Shown piece by piece: positions 1-10,000 of a DNA stretch of 49,421 nt. Source of the DNA: Bacteroidota bacterium. Its GTDB lineage: Bacteria > Bacteroidota > Bacteroidia > Chitinophagales > LD1. Made by a program: the position numbers and the translations under genes. Position 1 is the first letter of the stretch. The number at the start of each line of letters is the position of its first letter. The stretch covers positions 1-49,421 of the forward strand of contig CANJRM010000014.1 of NCBI GenBank assembly GCA_947476645.1, read 5' to 3'. A model generated the notes under the pieces. The model was given only the letters and a program-made list of their open reading frames with translations, did not search any database and had not been told where the DNA came from.

Positions 1-2637
1 AAAGCCGCTGCCAGTTTCAAATACATTACCACCGAGTTTAAAGAAGGTGTTGATTATGTAAAAGTGATGAAGGGTTTGGGCAAGCCGCTTAAAAAGTATG
101 TGAAGAAGAAGAAGAAAAAAGTGAAGCCCGAAGTAAAGGTGGTGATAAATAAAGACGGCACACAAACCTTAGAGAAGGTGGACAAGCGCCCTGAGTTTTC
201 ATTGTGGATTCACGAACCCGCACGAAGCGAAGCTTTGTTGTGGCTGATTAAAACATACTCGCGCCAAAATAAATTTGATGAAGCGTCATCGGTAGTTACC
301 TACACGCGTGGCGATGAATTGTTTTATAAAAACCTTGACCCGCAGGTTGATTTGGTGGAAGCCGATTTGCGCGTGGCAGAAAAAGATTATCACGCAGCCA
401 TTGAGCCGCTCGAAAAATATTTGAACGCCAAAAAAATTAAGAAGAAGGAAAAACTGCGGGTGCGTCCGCTGTTTGTGCTGGCGCAGTGTTATGCGGTTAC
501 GGGCAATAATGCTAAGGCAGTGGAGAATTATAAGAAGGTATTGAAGAGCCATCCGAATTACGATATGGAGTTTTATGCCAAAATTAAAATGGCGAAACTG
601 GGCAGAGGCGAAGGTGGCATGGATATTCGCAAGCTGCTTGCAAAAATGGCGAAGGACAATAAGTACCGCGATTACTTCGACCAGATTTATTATGAGTTGG
701 CATTGATTTCAATTGCAGAAAACAGTCGCGTAGAAGCCAGAAATTTTCTGCATAAATCTATTGATAATTCTACGAGCAACGATGAACAAAAAGCGCTTTC
801 GTTTTTAAAACTGGCAGAACTCGATTATCAGGACGAAGCGTATGTGACTTCGAAATTTTTCTACGACTCTACCATGAGCTTTATGTCGAAGAACGATTTG
901 CGCTATGCCGATATTGCAGAACGCGCCAAGGTGCTCGATAATTTAGTGAAGCAGTTGAACACTATTGCTACTGAAGATAGTTTGCAAAAACTAGCGGGCA
1001 TGAACGAAGTGCAGCGCGAAAAAATTATTCGCGATGCCATTTTCAAAAAGGAGAAGGAAGAAGAAGAGAAAAAAGCCGCAGCCGCCTCGGGTTCAAATTC
1101 GCAGGGGAACAATATTATGAATAACCTGCCTCAGAATAATGTGCAACAACAAAATGCTACGCAGGGTTCGAGTTGGTATTTCTACAATGTAAACGCGCGC
1201 TCAACTGGTTATAATGATTTCGTTAAAAAATGGGGTAAAAGAAAACTCGAAGAAAACTGGAGAAGGAAAAATAAATCCTCTGTTATTAGTGATGATGATA
1301 ATGCTATAGCTTCTGATACTACTGCAAGTGTTCAAAAGGATTCTGCCGTTGCAATAAATTCAGGAAGCATGGAAGACCAGATGCATTCAAGCATTCCGCT
1401 TACACCTGAAAAACTGAATAAATCAAACGACCGGTTGATAGAAGCATACTATACCGCAGGCACTATTTATAAAGATGGTTTGGAGAGTTATCCTAAAGCT
1501 GATAACATGTTCGAAACGCTGAATGCAAGATTCCCGAAAAACAAATTGTTGCTGGAGAGTTATTACAACTTGTATCTCATTGCGCTCAAGCAAAAGAACA
1601 CTGTGAAAGCAGAAGAATACAAGAACAAAATTCTGGCAGAGTTTCCGGAGAGTGTTATTGCGAAAGTTTTACGCGACCCTAATTTTGTAAACGAAGCCAA
1701 GCAAAAAGAAAAAGCAGTGTTTGATTATTACGAGCGCGCTTATAACGATTACTCGGTTGATAGTCTCGACTCGTGCTGGTATAAATGCGAAATGGCTGAT
1801 AAACTTTTTAAGCCAAACCCTATCAGCGGGAAGTTCCAACTGCTCGAAGCTTTGGTGCTGAGCAAACAAAACCGTTTGGCAGATTATGTGCAGGCACTCA
1901 ACAAAATCATAAGCAAAGCAACTGATGTAGAAGTTAAAAAGGTAGCCACTGATTTGTTGGCTGCGCTCAATAAATCATCGTTGCCGCAAATTGATTTGAG
2001 TAAAGATTCTACTAAGCGCGATTCGCTGAATGCTGTTTTCTTCAGAGGTGCCGATACCAGCGAAGCGGCTATTCAAAAGCAGTTGAATGAAGCTAAAGAA
2101 AAAACGAAACAAGGCGGAGTTGTTGTGAAAACAGATACAACTACCAAGCAGGCAGTGATAAGTTCAACAGATACCACAAAGAATATTTCTTCTGTAAAAG
2201 ACACTTCTGCAAAAGCAACAAGTGTGGCACAGAATATTGTGGAAGAGGATACCACTTCGCCTTATGTGCGCAGCGATGCAGCAGTGCATTATTTCATCAT
2301 CTACATTAAAGATGCCACTACTCCTCAAAGTGCTATCATGAGCACTATGGCAAAAGTTGATGCGTTCAACTCTACTCAGTTTACCGATAAGCGATTAGTG
2401 GCGAAACAGGTTTTGATAGACAGTAAAAACAAACTCATCAATATTCGTCAGTTTAAAAACAGAGAAGATGTAATGAGTTATTACAAAGTGATTAAATCGC
2501 AGGACCAACTCTTCAGCGATTTGAAAAAAGAGCAATACGCTATCACCTGTATCTCCACATTGAATTTCTCTACGCTTCTCTCCGAAAAGAATATTGATTT
2601 ATACAACGAGAAATTTTTCAAGCGCATATATAAATAG
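1..2637 (+). CDS. porW: T9SS/gliding lipoprotein SprE/PorW, TPR-rich (5' end cut by window)
   Basis: The frame is open from the first base, so the true start lies upstream; about 878 residues are visible. SprE/PorW is an envelope lipoprotein needed for type IX secretion and, in gliders, for motility; this role is family knowledge. The sequence shows TPR-like helical pairs (for example the stretch around VLAQCYAVTGNNAKAVENYK), a charged, Gln/Asn-rich low-complexity segment, and then the signature I associate with the family: WYFYN, a WGKRKLEENWRR stretch, and a second TPR region. A Ser/Thr/Lys-rich linker precedes a C-terminal domain of about 120 residues. The signal peptide and lipobox would be in the missing part. 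Its presence fits the three T9SS cargo proteins further along the window. A generic TPR protein is the alternative, but the WYFYN/ENWRR pair makes SprE/PorW likely. Confidence 0.85.
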   Translation, partial: KAAASFKYITTEFKEGVDYVKVMKGLGKPLKKYVKKKKKKVKPEVKVVINKDGTQTLEKVDKRPEFSLWIHEPARSEALLWLIKTYSRQNKFDEASSVVTYTRGDELFYKNLDPQVDLVEADLRVAEKDYHAAIEPLEKYLNAKKIKKKEKLRVRPLFVLAQCYAVTGNNAKAVENYKKVLKSHPNYDMEFYAKIKMAKLGRGEGGMDIRKLLAKMAKDNKYRDYFDQIYYELALISIAENSRVEARNFLHKSIDNSTSNDEQKALSFLKLAELDYQDEAYVTSKFFYDSTMSFMSKNDLRYADIAERAKVLDNLVKQLNTIATEDSLQKLAGMNEVQREKIIRDAIFKKEKEEEEKKAAAASGSNSQGNNIMNNLPQNNVQQQNATQGSSWYFYNVNARSTGYNDFVKKWGKRKLEENWRRKNKSSVISDDDNAIASDTTASVQKDSAVAINSGSMEDQMHSSIPLTPEKLNKSNDRLIEAYYTAGTIYKDGLESYPKADNMFETLNARFPKNKLLLESYYNLYLIALKQKNTVKAEEYKNKILAEFPESVIAKVLRDPNFVNEAKQKEKAVFDYYERAYNDYSVDSLDSCWYKCEMADKLFKPNPISGKFQLLEALVLSKQNRLADYVQALNKIISKATDVEVKKVATDLLAALNKSSLPQIDLSKDSTKRDSLNAVFFRGADTSEAAIQKQLNEAKEKTKQGGVVVKTDTTTKQAVISSTDTTKNISSVKDTSAKATSVAQNIVEEDTTSPYVRSDAAVHYFIIYIKDATTPQSAIMSTMAKVDAFNSTQFTDKRLVAKQVLIDSKNKLINIRQFKNREDVMSYYKVIKSQDQLFSDLKKEQYAITCISTLNFSTLLSEKNIDLYNEKFFKRIYK

Positions 2638-2662
2638 AGAAATGAAACTTTTCGCGCCTCCG

Positions 2663-2675
2663 TTTGTTTAGTTTG
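2663..2675 (+). promoter_or_regulatory. Possible single operator half-site upstream of the MerR gene
   Basis: TTTGTTTAGTTTG lies 20 bp before the MerR start and resembles the TTTGTTTAA arm of the palindrome in front of the ECF sigma gene. It could be an autoregulatory half-site. It is short and A/T-rich, so chance is possible. Confidence 0.3.
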
Positions 2676-2694
2676 GAGAGCAATAAAAAACAGC

Positions 2695-3564
2695 ATGGGT
2701 CAATATTCTATAAAAGAAGTGGAAACGCTTTCGGGTGTAAAAGCCCACACCCTACGTATATGGGAGCAGCGTTACGATTTCCTCAAGCCCAAGCGCACCG
2801 ATACGAATATCCGCTACTACACCGATGAGCAATTGCGTTTGTTGCTGAACATAGGCACACTCAATCGCAATGGAATGAAGATTTCAAAAATTGCGGAATT
2901 GGGTAAAGAAAATTTGGGTGCCCACGTTTTGAATTTGTATGAAGAGACAGAGCACGCCACTCATCTTCTTGATGCGCTCATTCATTCGATGCTCGATTTT
3001 GATGAACAGCGTTTCGAAAAAACGTTGAACAGTGCAATCAAAAAAATGGGATTTCAGGAAGCGTTTACGCAACTTATATTTCCCTTTTTGAGCCGCACCG
3101 GAGTACTGTGGACAGCAGGTGAGGTTCGTGTGGCGCAGGAACATTTTATATCCAATCTGGTGCGGAGAAAAATAATGGTTGCTATTGACAAGCAACAATT
3201 GAAGCTTACTAAGAATAGCAAAAAAATTATTCTGTTTCTGCCCGAAGGCGAAAACCATGAACTGCAATTATTGTTTAGCGACTTTTTATTGCGTGAGAAG
3301 AATCATCAAACAGCATACTTAGGCGCATCGCTTCCTTTGAACGAACTTGGTTTTATCACCGATAAATTCAAACCCGATTACCTGGTCGTTTTTGCCACCG
3401 TGCCACTGCAGCAAATGTCATTTCATACATATCTCAAAAAGCTTTCTTCTTTATATCCCCGAACTAAAGTTATTGCAGGAGGCACACAGTTGGATTCAAC
3501 TGATAAGCTACCCGCTAATTGCCTTTCGGTAAAAAGCATACAGGAATTTCTGAAACTGATTTAA
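2695..3564 (+). CDS. MerR-family regulator with B12-binding domain (CarH/LitR-like)
   Basis: A 289-residue regulator. Residues 4-70 form a MerR winged-helix DNA-binding domain (YSIKEVETLSGVKAHTLRIW). The middle part is a cobalamin-binding helical bundle with the CarH signature W-x9-EH (WTAGEVRVAQEH). A Rossmann-like B12 domain follows with ExH (EGENHE), whose His is the lower cobalt ligand in CarH. CarH proteins bind adenosylcobalamin in the dark as DNA-bound repressor tetramers and fall apart in light. In CarH the motif is ExHxxG; here the Gly is Gln, although the ligand His is kept. The neighbouring ECF sigma gene has a long palindrome over its promoter, the likely target. In many relatives such a pair sits with carotenoid genes; none are seen here. 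Light sensing is inferred. Confidence 0.88.
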   Translation: MGQYSIKEVETLSGVKAHTLRIWEQRYDFLKPKRTDTNIRYYTDEQLRLLLNIGTLNRNGMKISKIAELGKENLGAHVLNLYEETEHATHLLDALIHSMLDFDEQRFEKTLNSAIKKMGFQEAFTQLIFPFLSRTGVLWTAGEVRVAQEHFISNLVRRKIMVAIDKQQLKLTKNSKKIILFLPEGENHELQLLFSDFLLREKNHQTAYLGASLPLNELGFITDKFKPDYLVVFATVPLQQMSFHTYLKKLSSLYPRTKVIAGGTQLDSTDKLPANCLSVKSIQEFLKLI

Positions 3565-3637
3565 GCACTTTTTATTCTCTGATTACTATTACTTCATCCG
3601 ACTCAACAAAAAATTTCTTGAAAGATTGGCTGTTTTA

Positions 3638-3670
3638 TTTGGAACTATCAAAAAACTGTACTTATATTTG
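3638..3670 (+). promoter_or_regulatory. Bacteroidota-type promoter of the ECF sigma gene
   Basis: TTTG (3638-3641), a 21-bp spacer and TATATTTG (3663-3670) match the TTTG / TAnnTTTG promoter of this phylum. Transcription should start about 7 bp further on, giving a leader of roughly 30 nt before the ATG at 3708. Confidence 0.75.
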
Positions 3671-3700
3671 TTTAACTTTTTAATTAAAAGATTAAACAAA
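3667..3700. promoter_or_regulatory. 34-bp near-perfect palindrome, probable operator
   Basis: Outer arms TTTGTTTAA (3667-3675) and TTAAACAAA (3692-3700) are perfect reverse complements. The inner halves are also symmetric, so the 17-bp half-sites agree at 15 of 17 positions around a centre between 3683 and 3684. The site covers the last four bases of the -7 element and the expected transcription start, a classic repressor position. The adjacent MerR/B12 protein is the obvious candidate binder; this is inference. Confidence 0.7.
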
Positions 3701-3707
3701 ATAAATT

Positions 3708-4235
3708 ATGGCTACTACCTATAACTTCGGCTCAGAAATAATGCAGTATGAAAACCTGCTTCGTCCTTTTGCATATAACCTTACTAAAAGCCGTCAGGAA
3801 ACAGAAGATTTAATTCAGGATACTTTTTGCAGAGCACTGGCTAATCAGGAAAAATTCAGTGAGGGAACTAATATCAAGGCCTGGCTGTTTACCATCATGC
3901 GCAATATTTTTATCAATAACTACCGCAGACATAAGAAGAGCAACACCGTTACCGACACATCCGAAAATCAATACTTACTCAATAGCACCAAGGTGGTGGA
4001 GAAAAATGCTGCTGAGCAATCTTTTTTAGCTGAAGACATTAAGAAAGCCATGCGTCAGGTAAGTGCAGATTTTACCGAACCCTTTATGATGTACTACAAA
4101 GGTTTTCATTATCAAGAAATTTCGGAGAAGCTGGATTTGCCGCTTGGCACAGTTAAAAGCAGAATATTTTTTGCGAGAAAAGAGTTGCAATCAAAATTGA
4201 AAACTTTAGGTGTAGTAAACGCAGGCGATAATTAG
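3708..4235 (+). CDS. ECF RNA polymerase sigma factor
   Basis: A 175-residue extracytoplasmic-function sigma-70 factor. Region 2 is visible in the first 75 residues (YENLLRPFAYNLTKSRQETE, then DLIQDTFCRAL and IKAWLFTIMRNIFINNYRR). Region 4 lies in the last 60 residues, with the helix-turn-helix stretch FHYQEISEKLDLPLGTVKSR. Length and layout are normal for the family. No anti-sigma gene is adjacent. Control probably comes instead from the upstream MerR/B12 protein acting on the promoter palindrome, as in light-responsive regulator/sigma pairs. The ATG at 3708 is the only sensible start. The regulon is unknown; in related bacteria such sigma factors switch on carotenoid or photolyase genes, which are not in this window. 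Confidence 0.92.
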   Translation: MATTYNFGSEIMQYENLLRPFAYNLTKSRQETEDLIQDTFCRALANQEKFSEGTNIKAWLFTIMRNIFINNYRRHKKSNTVTDTSENQYLLNSTKVVEKNAAEQSFLAEDIKKAMRQVSADFTEPFMMYYKGFHYQEISEKLDLPLGTVKSRIFFARKELQSKLKTLGVVNAGDN

Positions 4236-4256
4236 TATTCCTCAATTTAAGCTACA

Positions 4257-4264
4257 TAAATTTG
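4257..4264 (+). promoter_or_regulatory. Possible -7 element for the PBP1A gene
   Basis: TAAATTTG matches TAnnTTTG but no good TTTG partner lies upstream. A second weaker candidate, TACATTCG, lies just before the ATG at 4332. Either could drive the gene. Confidence 0.35.
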
Positions 4265-4331
4265 CGGCTGTAAATAGGTTTTTAAGTTATTACTTATTCC
4301 ACCGCAAGCGTTTCTTTATACATTCGTCCCA

Positions 4332-6554
4332 ATGAAAAACAAAAAGTTTTTCCTCGCGTTTTGGGGCATATTTATTTCGGGCACTGCTGTTGTTGTGTTG
4401 TTGTTTTACCTGATTGCCATTGGCAAAATGGGATACATGCCTTCTTTCGAAGAGTTAGAAAATCCAAACAGTTCATTAGCCACCGAAGTAATTTCCACCG
4501 ACCACCAGGTTATCGGTAAATTTTATTTACAAAACCGCAGCAATATTGGTTTTGAAAACATCAATGAGAATTTAAAAAACGCTTTACTCGCTACAGAAGA
4601 TATTCGCTTTTTCAAACACACCGGAGTTGACTTCCGCGCTTTGCTTCGTGTGCTGAAGGGATTAGTGGGCAGCGATGGAGGAGGAGGTAGTACGGTTACA
4701 CAACAATTGGCAAAAAATCTTTTTCCGCGCGAACATCTCAATAAACTTCAACTCGTTTTCCGCAAATTGAAAGAATGGATTATTGCTGTGAAGTTGGAGC
4801 GGTCTTATACGAAAGAAGAAATCATGGCCATGTATTTCAACACCGTGCCGTTCAGTGATAATGCTTACGGAGTTAAATCGGCTGCGTTTGTCTATTTCGG
4901 AAAGCCGATTGATTCCTTGAAAATTGAAGAGGCGGCAATTTTGGTGGGAATGCTGAAAGCGCCAACGCAATATAACCCGCGCACAAGACCAGAAGCATCT
5001 TTGCAAAGAAGAAATGTGGTAATCGCTCAACTTTACAATTACAAATTCATCAATGAGAAACAGCGCGATTCATTGACAAAGCTTCCGATAAAATTGGACT
5101 TCAGTGCAGATACACAAAACGAAGGTGTGGCTCCTTACTTCCGCGAGTATCTGCGCATGTGGATGAAAGATTGGTGTGAGCAACATCGCAAACCCGATGG
5201 CAGTAAATACAATATTTACAAAGACGGTTTAAGGATTTATACAACGATTGATTCGCGCTTGCAAAAATTAGCCGAGGAATCGCAACGCGAACATTTGAGT
5301 GAAGTGCAACAAAAGTTTTTTGCTTACTGGAAAGGCAAAGACCCGTGGAGAGATTTCCCTACTGAGTGGAAAGCTATCTACAACCACTGTCCGCTTTATA
5401 TTGATTTGAAAAACCAGGGCAAGAGCGAAATCGAGATTGAAAAGATTATGAAAACTCCCGGCAAGCGAAGAGTGTTTTCATACGATGGCGGAGAGAAAGA
5501 TACCATTATCAGCGTGTATGATTCTATCCGTTATCACCGCATGATTTTGCAAAATGGTTTTTTGGCTGTTGACCCCGAGTCGGGATTTATTCGCGCTTGG
5601 GTGGGTGGTGTGAGCTATAAATATTTCCAGTACGACCACGTAAACATCAATACCAAACGGCAAATCGGTTCTACGTTCAAACCATTTGTGTACACCGTTG
5701 CCATTCGCGATAAAGGATACTCACCTTGCTTTCAGGTTCCCAATCAGCCCGTAACTTTTGAAGCTACAGACAAACGTTTTGGTTTGCTGCAGGATTGGAC
5801 TCCACGCAACAGCGATGGAAAATATGGCGGTATGTTGACATTGCGAAAAGCACTCGCGAATTCAATCAATTGCGTTACTGCCTATCTCATGCACGAGATT
5901 GGTCCCGAGAGTGTGGTGAAGTTAGTTAAGACAATGGGAATAAAGAGCGACATTCCTGTGCAACCGTCTATCTGCCTCGGCTCTGCTGATATTTCGTTGT
6001 TCGAGATGGTAGGTGCCTATACCACTTATGCCAATCAGGGCACGCATGTGGAACCTATTTTTATTACGCGCATTGAAGATAGAAACGGAAATGTGTTGCA
6101 GGATTTTGTGGCGAATAAAAACGAAGCGCTTGATGAACAAACAACTTATGTAATGGTGGAAATGTTGCGAAGCGTGGTGATGGGCGGCACAGCTGCACGT
6201 TTACGTTATCGCTGGAAACTGATGAATGATATTATGGGTAAAACGGGAACCACGCAAAATTATTCTGACGGTTGGTTCATTGGATTAACTCCTGATTTAA
6301 TTGCAGGTTCATGGGTGGGTTGCGATGATCGCTACATTCGTTTTCAGAGTATGGAGAACGGACAAGGAGCCAGCACAGCGTTGCCTGTGTGGGCAAAATT
6401 TTTTACAAAAGTGTATGCCGATAGCGTGCGGTTTAAGAATGAAATAAATCCTGAACATCGTTTTGTTCAACCCGAAGGGAAATTGAACATTGAACTTGAT
6501 TGCGGAAAATTTTTAGGGAATAGCAATGGGGAAAAAGGGAATGAGTATGAATAG
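4332..6554 (+). CDS. Penicillin-binding protein 1A (bifunctional transglycosylase/transpeptidase)
   Basis: A 740-residue class A PBP that polymerises and cross-links peptidoglycan at the outer face of the inner membrane. One N-terminal membrane helix (about residues 5-30) is followed by a GT51 domain with ATEDIRFFKHTGVD (catalytic Glu89) and GGGSTVTQQLAKNLF. The transpeptidase domain carries S447-T-F-K450, SIN at 511-513 and KTGTT from 637. All key residues are present and the length is normal. The insert between the two domains (about residues 320-400) is somewhat long. It is preceded by a gap of about 95 bp and is followed on the other strand by a pseudogene, so it is probably transcribed alone. 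The start ATG gives a normal short cytoplasmic tail before the helix. Confidence 0.95.
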   Translation: MKNKKFFLAFWGIFISGTAVVVLLFYLIAIGKMGYMPSFEELENPNSSLATEVISTDHQVIGKFYLQNRSNIGFENINENLKNALLATEDIRFFKHTGVDFRALLRVLKGLVGSDGGGGSTVTQQLAKNLFPREHLNKLQLVFRKLKEWIIAVKLERSYTKEEIMAMYFNTVPFSDNAYGVKSAAFVYFGKPIDSLKIEEAAILVGMLKAPTQYNPRTRPEASLQRRNVVIAQLYNYKFINEKQRDSLTKLPIKLDFSADTQNEGVAPYFREYLRMWMKDWCEQHRKPDGSKYNIYKDGLRIYTTIDSRLQKLAEESQREHLSEVQQKFFAYWKGKDPWRDFPTEWKAIYNHCPLYIDLKNQGKSEIEIEKIMKTPGKRRVFSYDGGEKDTIISVYDSIRYHRMILQNGFLAVDPESGFIRAWVGGVSYKYFQYDHVNINTKRQIGSTFKPFVYTVAIRDKGYSPCFQVPNQPVTFEATDKRFGLLQDWTPRNSDGKYGGMLTLRKALANSINCVTAYLMHEIGPESVVKLVKTMGIKSDIPVQPSICLGSADISLFEMVGAYTTYANQGTHVEPIFITRIEDRNGNVLQDFVANKNEALDEQTTYVMVEMLRSVVMGGTAARLRYRWKLMNDIMGKTGTTQNYSDGWFIGLTPDLIAGSWVGCDDRYIRFQSMENGQGASTALPVWAKFFTKVYADSVRFKNEINPEHRFVQPEGKLNIELDCGKFLGNSNGEKGNEYE

Positions 6555-6570
6555 GTTTTAAAAAGAAAGG

Positions 6571-6995
6571 CTAAACAATTTCCCAATCTTCAATACCTTC
6601 TTCCATACTTTAAACATCGGATGCGCATCGAAATTTTTCAACGCATTTATTTCTTTAAATTTTTCGGGATCGAACGTTTTTAATTTTTTCTTCAAATGAT
6701 TTGCCTCGTAATTCATTTGTCCTTTTGTAACTGCTGGTTTTGATTTGCTGAAATCCAAATCAATTTTTTCTCTATCGAAATTATAATCCCTCTTTACTGC
6801 TTCTTCATAAACTTGAGAGAGGTACTGATTAATAACAGCGGTTTTTTCAATTTCTTAAAGTGCAATAACAGCGGATGATTTTTATACCCTTTTGACTTTC
6901 CTTCTAAAACATGTTTTTGCCAAAAGCGTTTCGTGCCACAAGGCTACCAAACCTTTGGTGTCAAGATATTTCCGATGTAAAAACCAGATGTGCAT
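6571..6995 (-). pseudogene. Broken pyrimidine-dimer DNA glycosylase (Pyr_excise family)
   Basis: Read on the minus strand from an ATG at 6995, the DNA encodes a roughly 140-residue protein in pieces. First comes MHIWFLHRKYLDTKGLVALW; then, after a frame change near 6914-6918 (a run of five A), LEGKSKGYKNHPLLLHFKK. After a second change near 6842-6847 (six A) comes INQYLSQVYEEAVKRDYNFD, continuing through FSKSKPAVTKGQMNYEANHL to HPMFKV. After a third change near 6604-6610 the end reads MEEGIEDWEIV-stop. Family members have a start like RLWxLHPKYLDxKGLVALW and an end like EExxEWE, so the reassembled length fits. Family proteins excise UV-induced dimers. Three shifts in one short gene, beside a perfectly open 11.5-kb gene, suggest true decay rather than sequencing error, though two fall in homopolymers. 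Confidence 0.75.
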
Positions 6996-7010
6996 ATATT
7001 TTAAAAATAG

Positions 7011-7039
7011 AAAAGCCCTCTGTTTTTCAGAGGGCTTTT
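7011..7039. terminator. Hairpin terminator, probably bidirectional
   Basis: AAAAGCCCTCTG and CAGAGGGCTTTT form a perfect 12-bp stem with a TTTTT loop. It ends 20 bp past the stop of the giant surface-protein gene on the minus strand. A-rich and T-rich flanks on both sides allow termination in either direction. Confidence 0.85.
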
Positions 7040-7059
7040 ATTTTATCAGCAGATTCAGT

Positions 7060-10000
7060 TTAGTTCATTAAGGTAACTGTACCTGTAATGTCAACTACCG
7101 ATTTGTCGAAGTAGGTAATCTTAATTTTGTAAACATAAGTATCGAACGGACAAAGCTTCCCGCCTTTAGTTCCATCCCATCCGCTGTTTTGGTTCATTCC
7201 ATTCACTTGATTGTCGTTATGGAAAACTAAGTCGCCCCAACGAGAGTAAATACTAACGTCTAATTTATCGGCTCCCAAAATGTCAAATTCAAAACGGTCG
7301 TTAAGTCCGTCACCGTTTGGTGTAAATGCCGAAGGAATAAACTTAGAGGCTTCGTTCTTTACATCAATCGTAATGGTGTCATAAGCAGAGCAGCCATCTG
7401 TATTAGTTATGACAGCCATAAATGTAGTAGTATAATGAGGATGAACATTAGGGCTTGGACAATTGTTAGGGTCACAACCACCAAAATCAAAGATATCGCC
7501 ATATGCCGAATCCACCAATGGGCTCCATGCTATTGAAACAATAGTTTGAGCAGGCAATACATTTGTATTTAACTGTGTTTGCATACCAGTCAGAATGGTT
7601 TGTTGATTGGTTGTAAGCGTAAGTGCAAAGCCAGGTGTCTGTGTAATGGTGAAGGTGTCAGTTCCATCACATCCGTTGGCATCTGATATAACAACGAGAT
7701 AATTTCCAGCGCTTACCTGGGTAAACGTATCACCCAACTGAGACAATCCGTTCAGTTCATAAATATATGGTGCTAATCCACCGGTCGCGGTTACTACCAC
7801 CACACCATCATTAACGTTAGAGCATGAACTAGCAGTTACATCTGTACTCACATCAATAGCTGAAGGTTGATTAAGGGTTTGAGTTGCAGTAGCACTACAT
7901 CCTTTTGAATCGGTAACTGTAACGGTGTAATCACCCGCAGTTAAATTAGCTGCTGAAGCCGTGTTTTGCGCTGGCACTGTGTTCCATGCGTAGGAATAAC
8001 CCGGAATACCTTGTGTAGCTACTACGGATAATGAACCGTTGGTACTTCCGTTACAACTAGGTTGATTGCTAAGCAGGCTAAGATAAATTTCTGTTGGTTG
8101 CGTAATCGTATAAACAGTCGACTTCACGCATCCCTTCGAATCAGTTACCGTTACGGTATCCGTTCCGGCAAGTGCATTAGTCAAGTCTTCATTCGTGCTT
8201 CCACCAGTCCATACAAAAGTATAAGTAGGTGTTCCACCGGTAACTGTAATATCAACTCCACCAGTTGTTCCAAAACAAACAGCATTCGTTATATTGCCTG
8301 TAATATCAATATCAGTCGGCTGAACAACATCGGCAGTATCTGAATTATAACATCCGAATGAATCGGTTACTTGAAGAACATAGTGACCGGCTATTACATT
8401 CAACACAGTAGAACTGGTATCAAATGTGCTCCATAGGAAATGTAAAGGGTCAACAGGAATACCGCCCGTTGCAGTACCGGTAAGCGTTCCATCATTACCA
8501 CCGAAACAACTTACTGGTGTTGCTGTTGCATTCACAATTATTGCCGGAGGGTTAGTAAGAGTTCTAGTGTCTTGAGCGGCACAGCCGTGTGCATCGGTAG
8601 CGGTTATTGAATACGTTCCGCCCGGTAAATTAAATTGATCCTCACTGGTTACATTATTCGACCAAACAAAATCATAAGGAAGTGTTCCTCCATAGCCCGT
8701 TATATCTAAATACCCATCGGTAAAGTCGTGACAAGTAGGGTTTTTAAAGAACGTTGTAATATAGAAAGGACCCGGCTCGGTTACCGTCAATGAATCGTAA
8801 GCAGTACATCCTCTCACATCCGTAATAATCACCGTGTATCTGCCTGCTCCAATTCCCGAAATATCCTCTGTAGTAAAGATAACCGCACCCGCGCTGTCTT
8901 TCCACTCGTAAGTGTAACTTGGTGTGCCCCCCGAAGGAATCAAATCAATAGAGCCGTTCAAATCCATAAAGCAAAGCGGTGTGTTGATAATAGCATTCAC
9001 CGAAAGTAACGATGGTCTTGCAATGTTTATCGATTTAGCAGCCGTGCAACCGTTAGCATCGGTTACAGTTACCACATATATCGCATCAATCAAGCCGTTA
9101 ACATCCTGACTGGTGCTGTCATTACTCCACAAGTAAGAGTAGCCCGGAGTTCCGCCATTTACACTAATGTAAATAGCACCATCTTGATTAGCAAAGCAAG
9201 TAATGTCAAATGCCGAATCAACCGTAATAATTATTGGAGAAGGCTCACCTATGATTACTGAATCGCGATGCGTACATCCGTTGGCATCGGTAATCAACAC
9301 GTAGTAAATACCACCGTCAAGGTTGGCAATGTTTTGCGAACCCTGGAAATTGCTCCAGAAGAAAGTATAAGGAAGCGTTCCCCCGGTCACCGCTAAAGAA
9401 GCTGTTCCGTTATTAGCGCCTTGACAAGTTACATCAGTTCCTGTAATGGTTGTGTTGATACCGGCAGGTTCAGTAATAGTATATGAAGCCGTAACTGTAC
9501 AACCGTTCAAATCATTCACCGTAACATCGTAAGTTCCTTGGGTCAAGTTCTGAACATCTTCCGATGTAGAACCATTACTCCATGTATAAGAATATGGAGT
9601 AGTTCCACCACCCACCGAAATATTTACAGTTCCATCATTACCACCTGCGCAATGAACATTCGTTGCACTGCCTATAAGCGTTAAAGCTGTAGGTTGAATA
9701 ACTGTAGTAGTTGCAGTAGCTGTGCAACCGTTGCCGTCAGTTACTGTAACCGTATATGTTCCTGCTGCAACTCCCGTTAGGTCTTCTGTTAAAGCACCGT
9801 TATCCCATGCATATCCATAATTGAGTGTTCCGCCAGTAACGGTTAAGTCAACATCGGCAGTTCCGCCATTGCACGAAATATTAGTAGTAGTAATTGAAAG
9901 CACCAAAGCCGAAGGCTCAGCAATAATTACTGAGTCGCGGTGGTTACATCCGTTAGCATCAGTAATAATTACAAAGTAAGTTCCTCCCGAAAGGTTGCTT

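Noticed and set aside
6558-6758. A 66-codon minus-strand frame as a small intact gene.
   Set aside because: It is the middle fragment of the broken pyrimidine-dimer glycosylase; the preceding and following parts continue in other frames.
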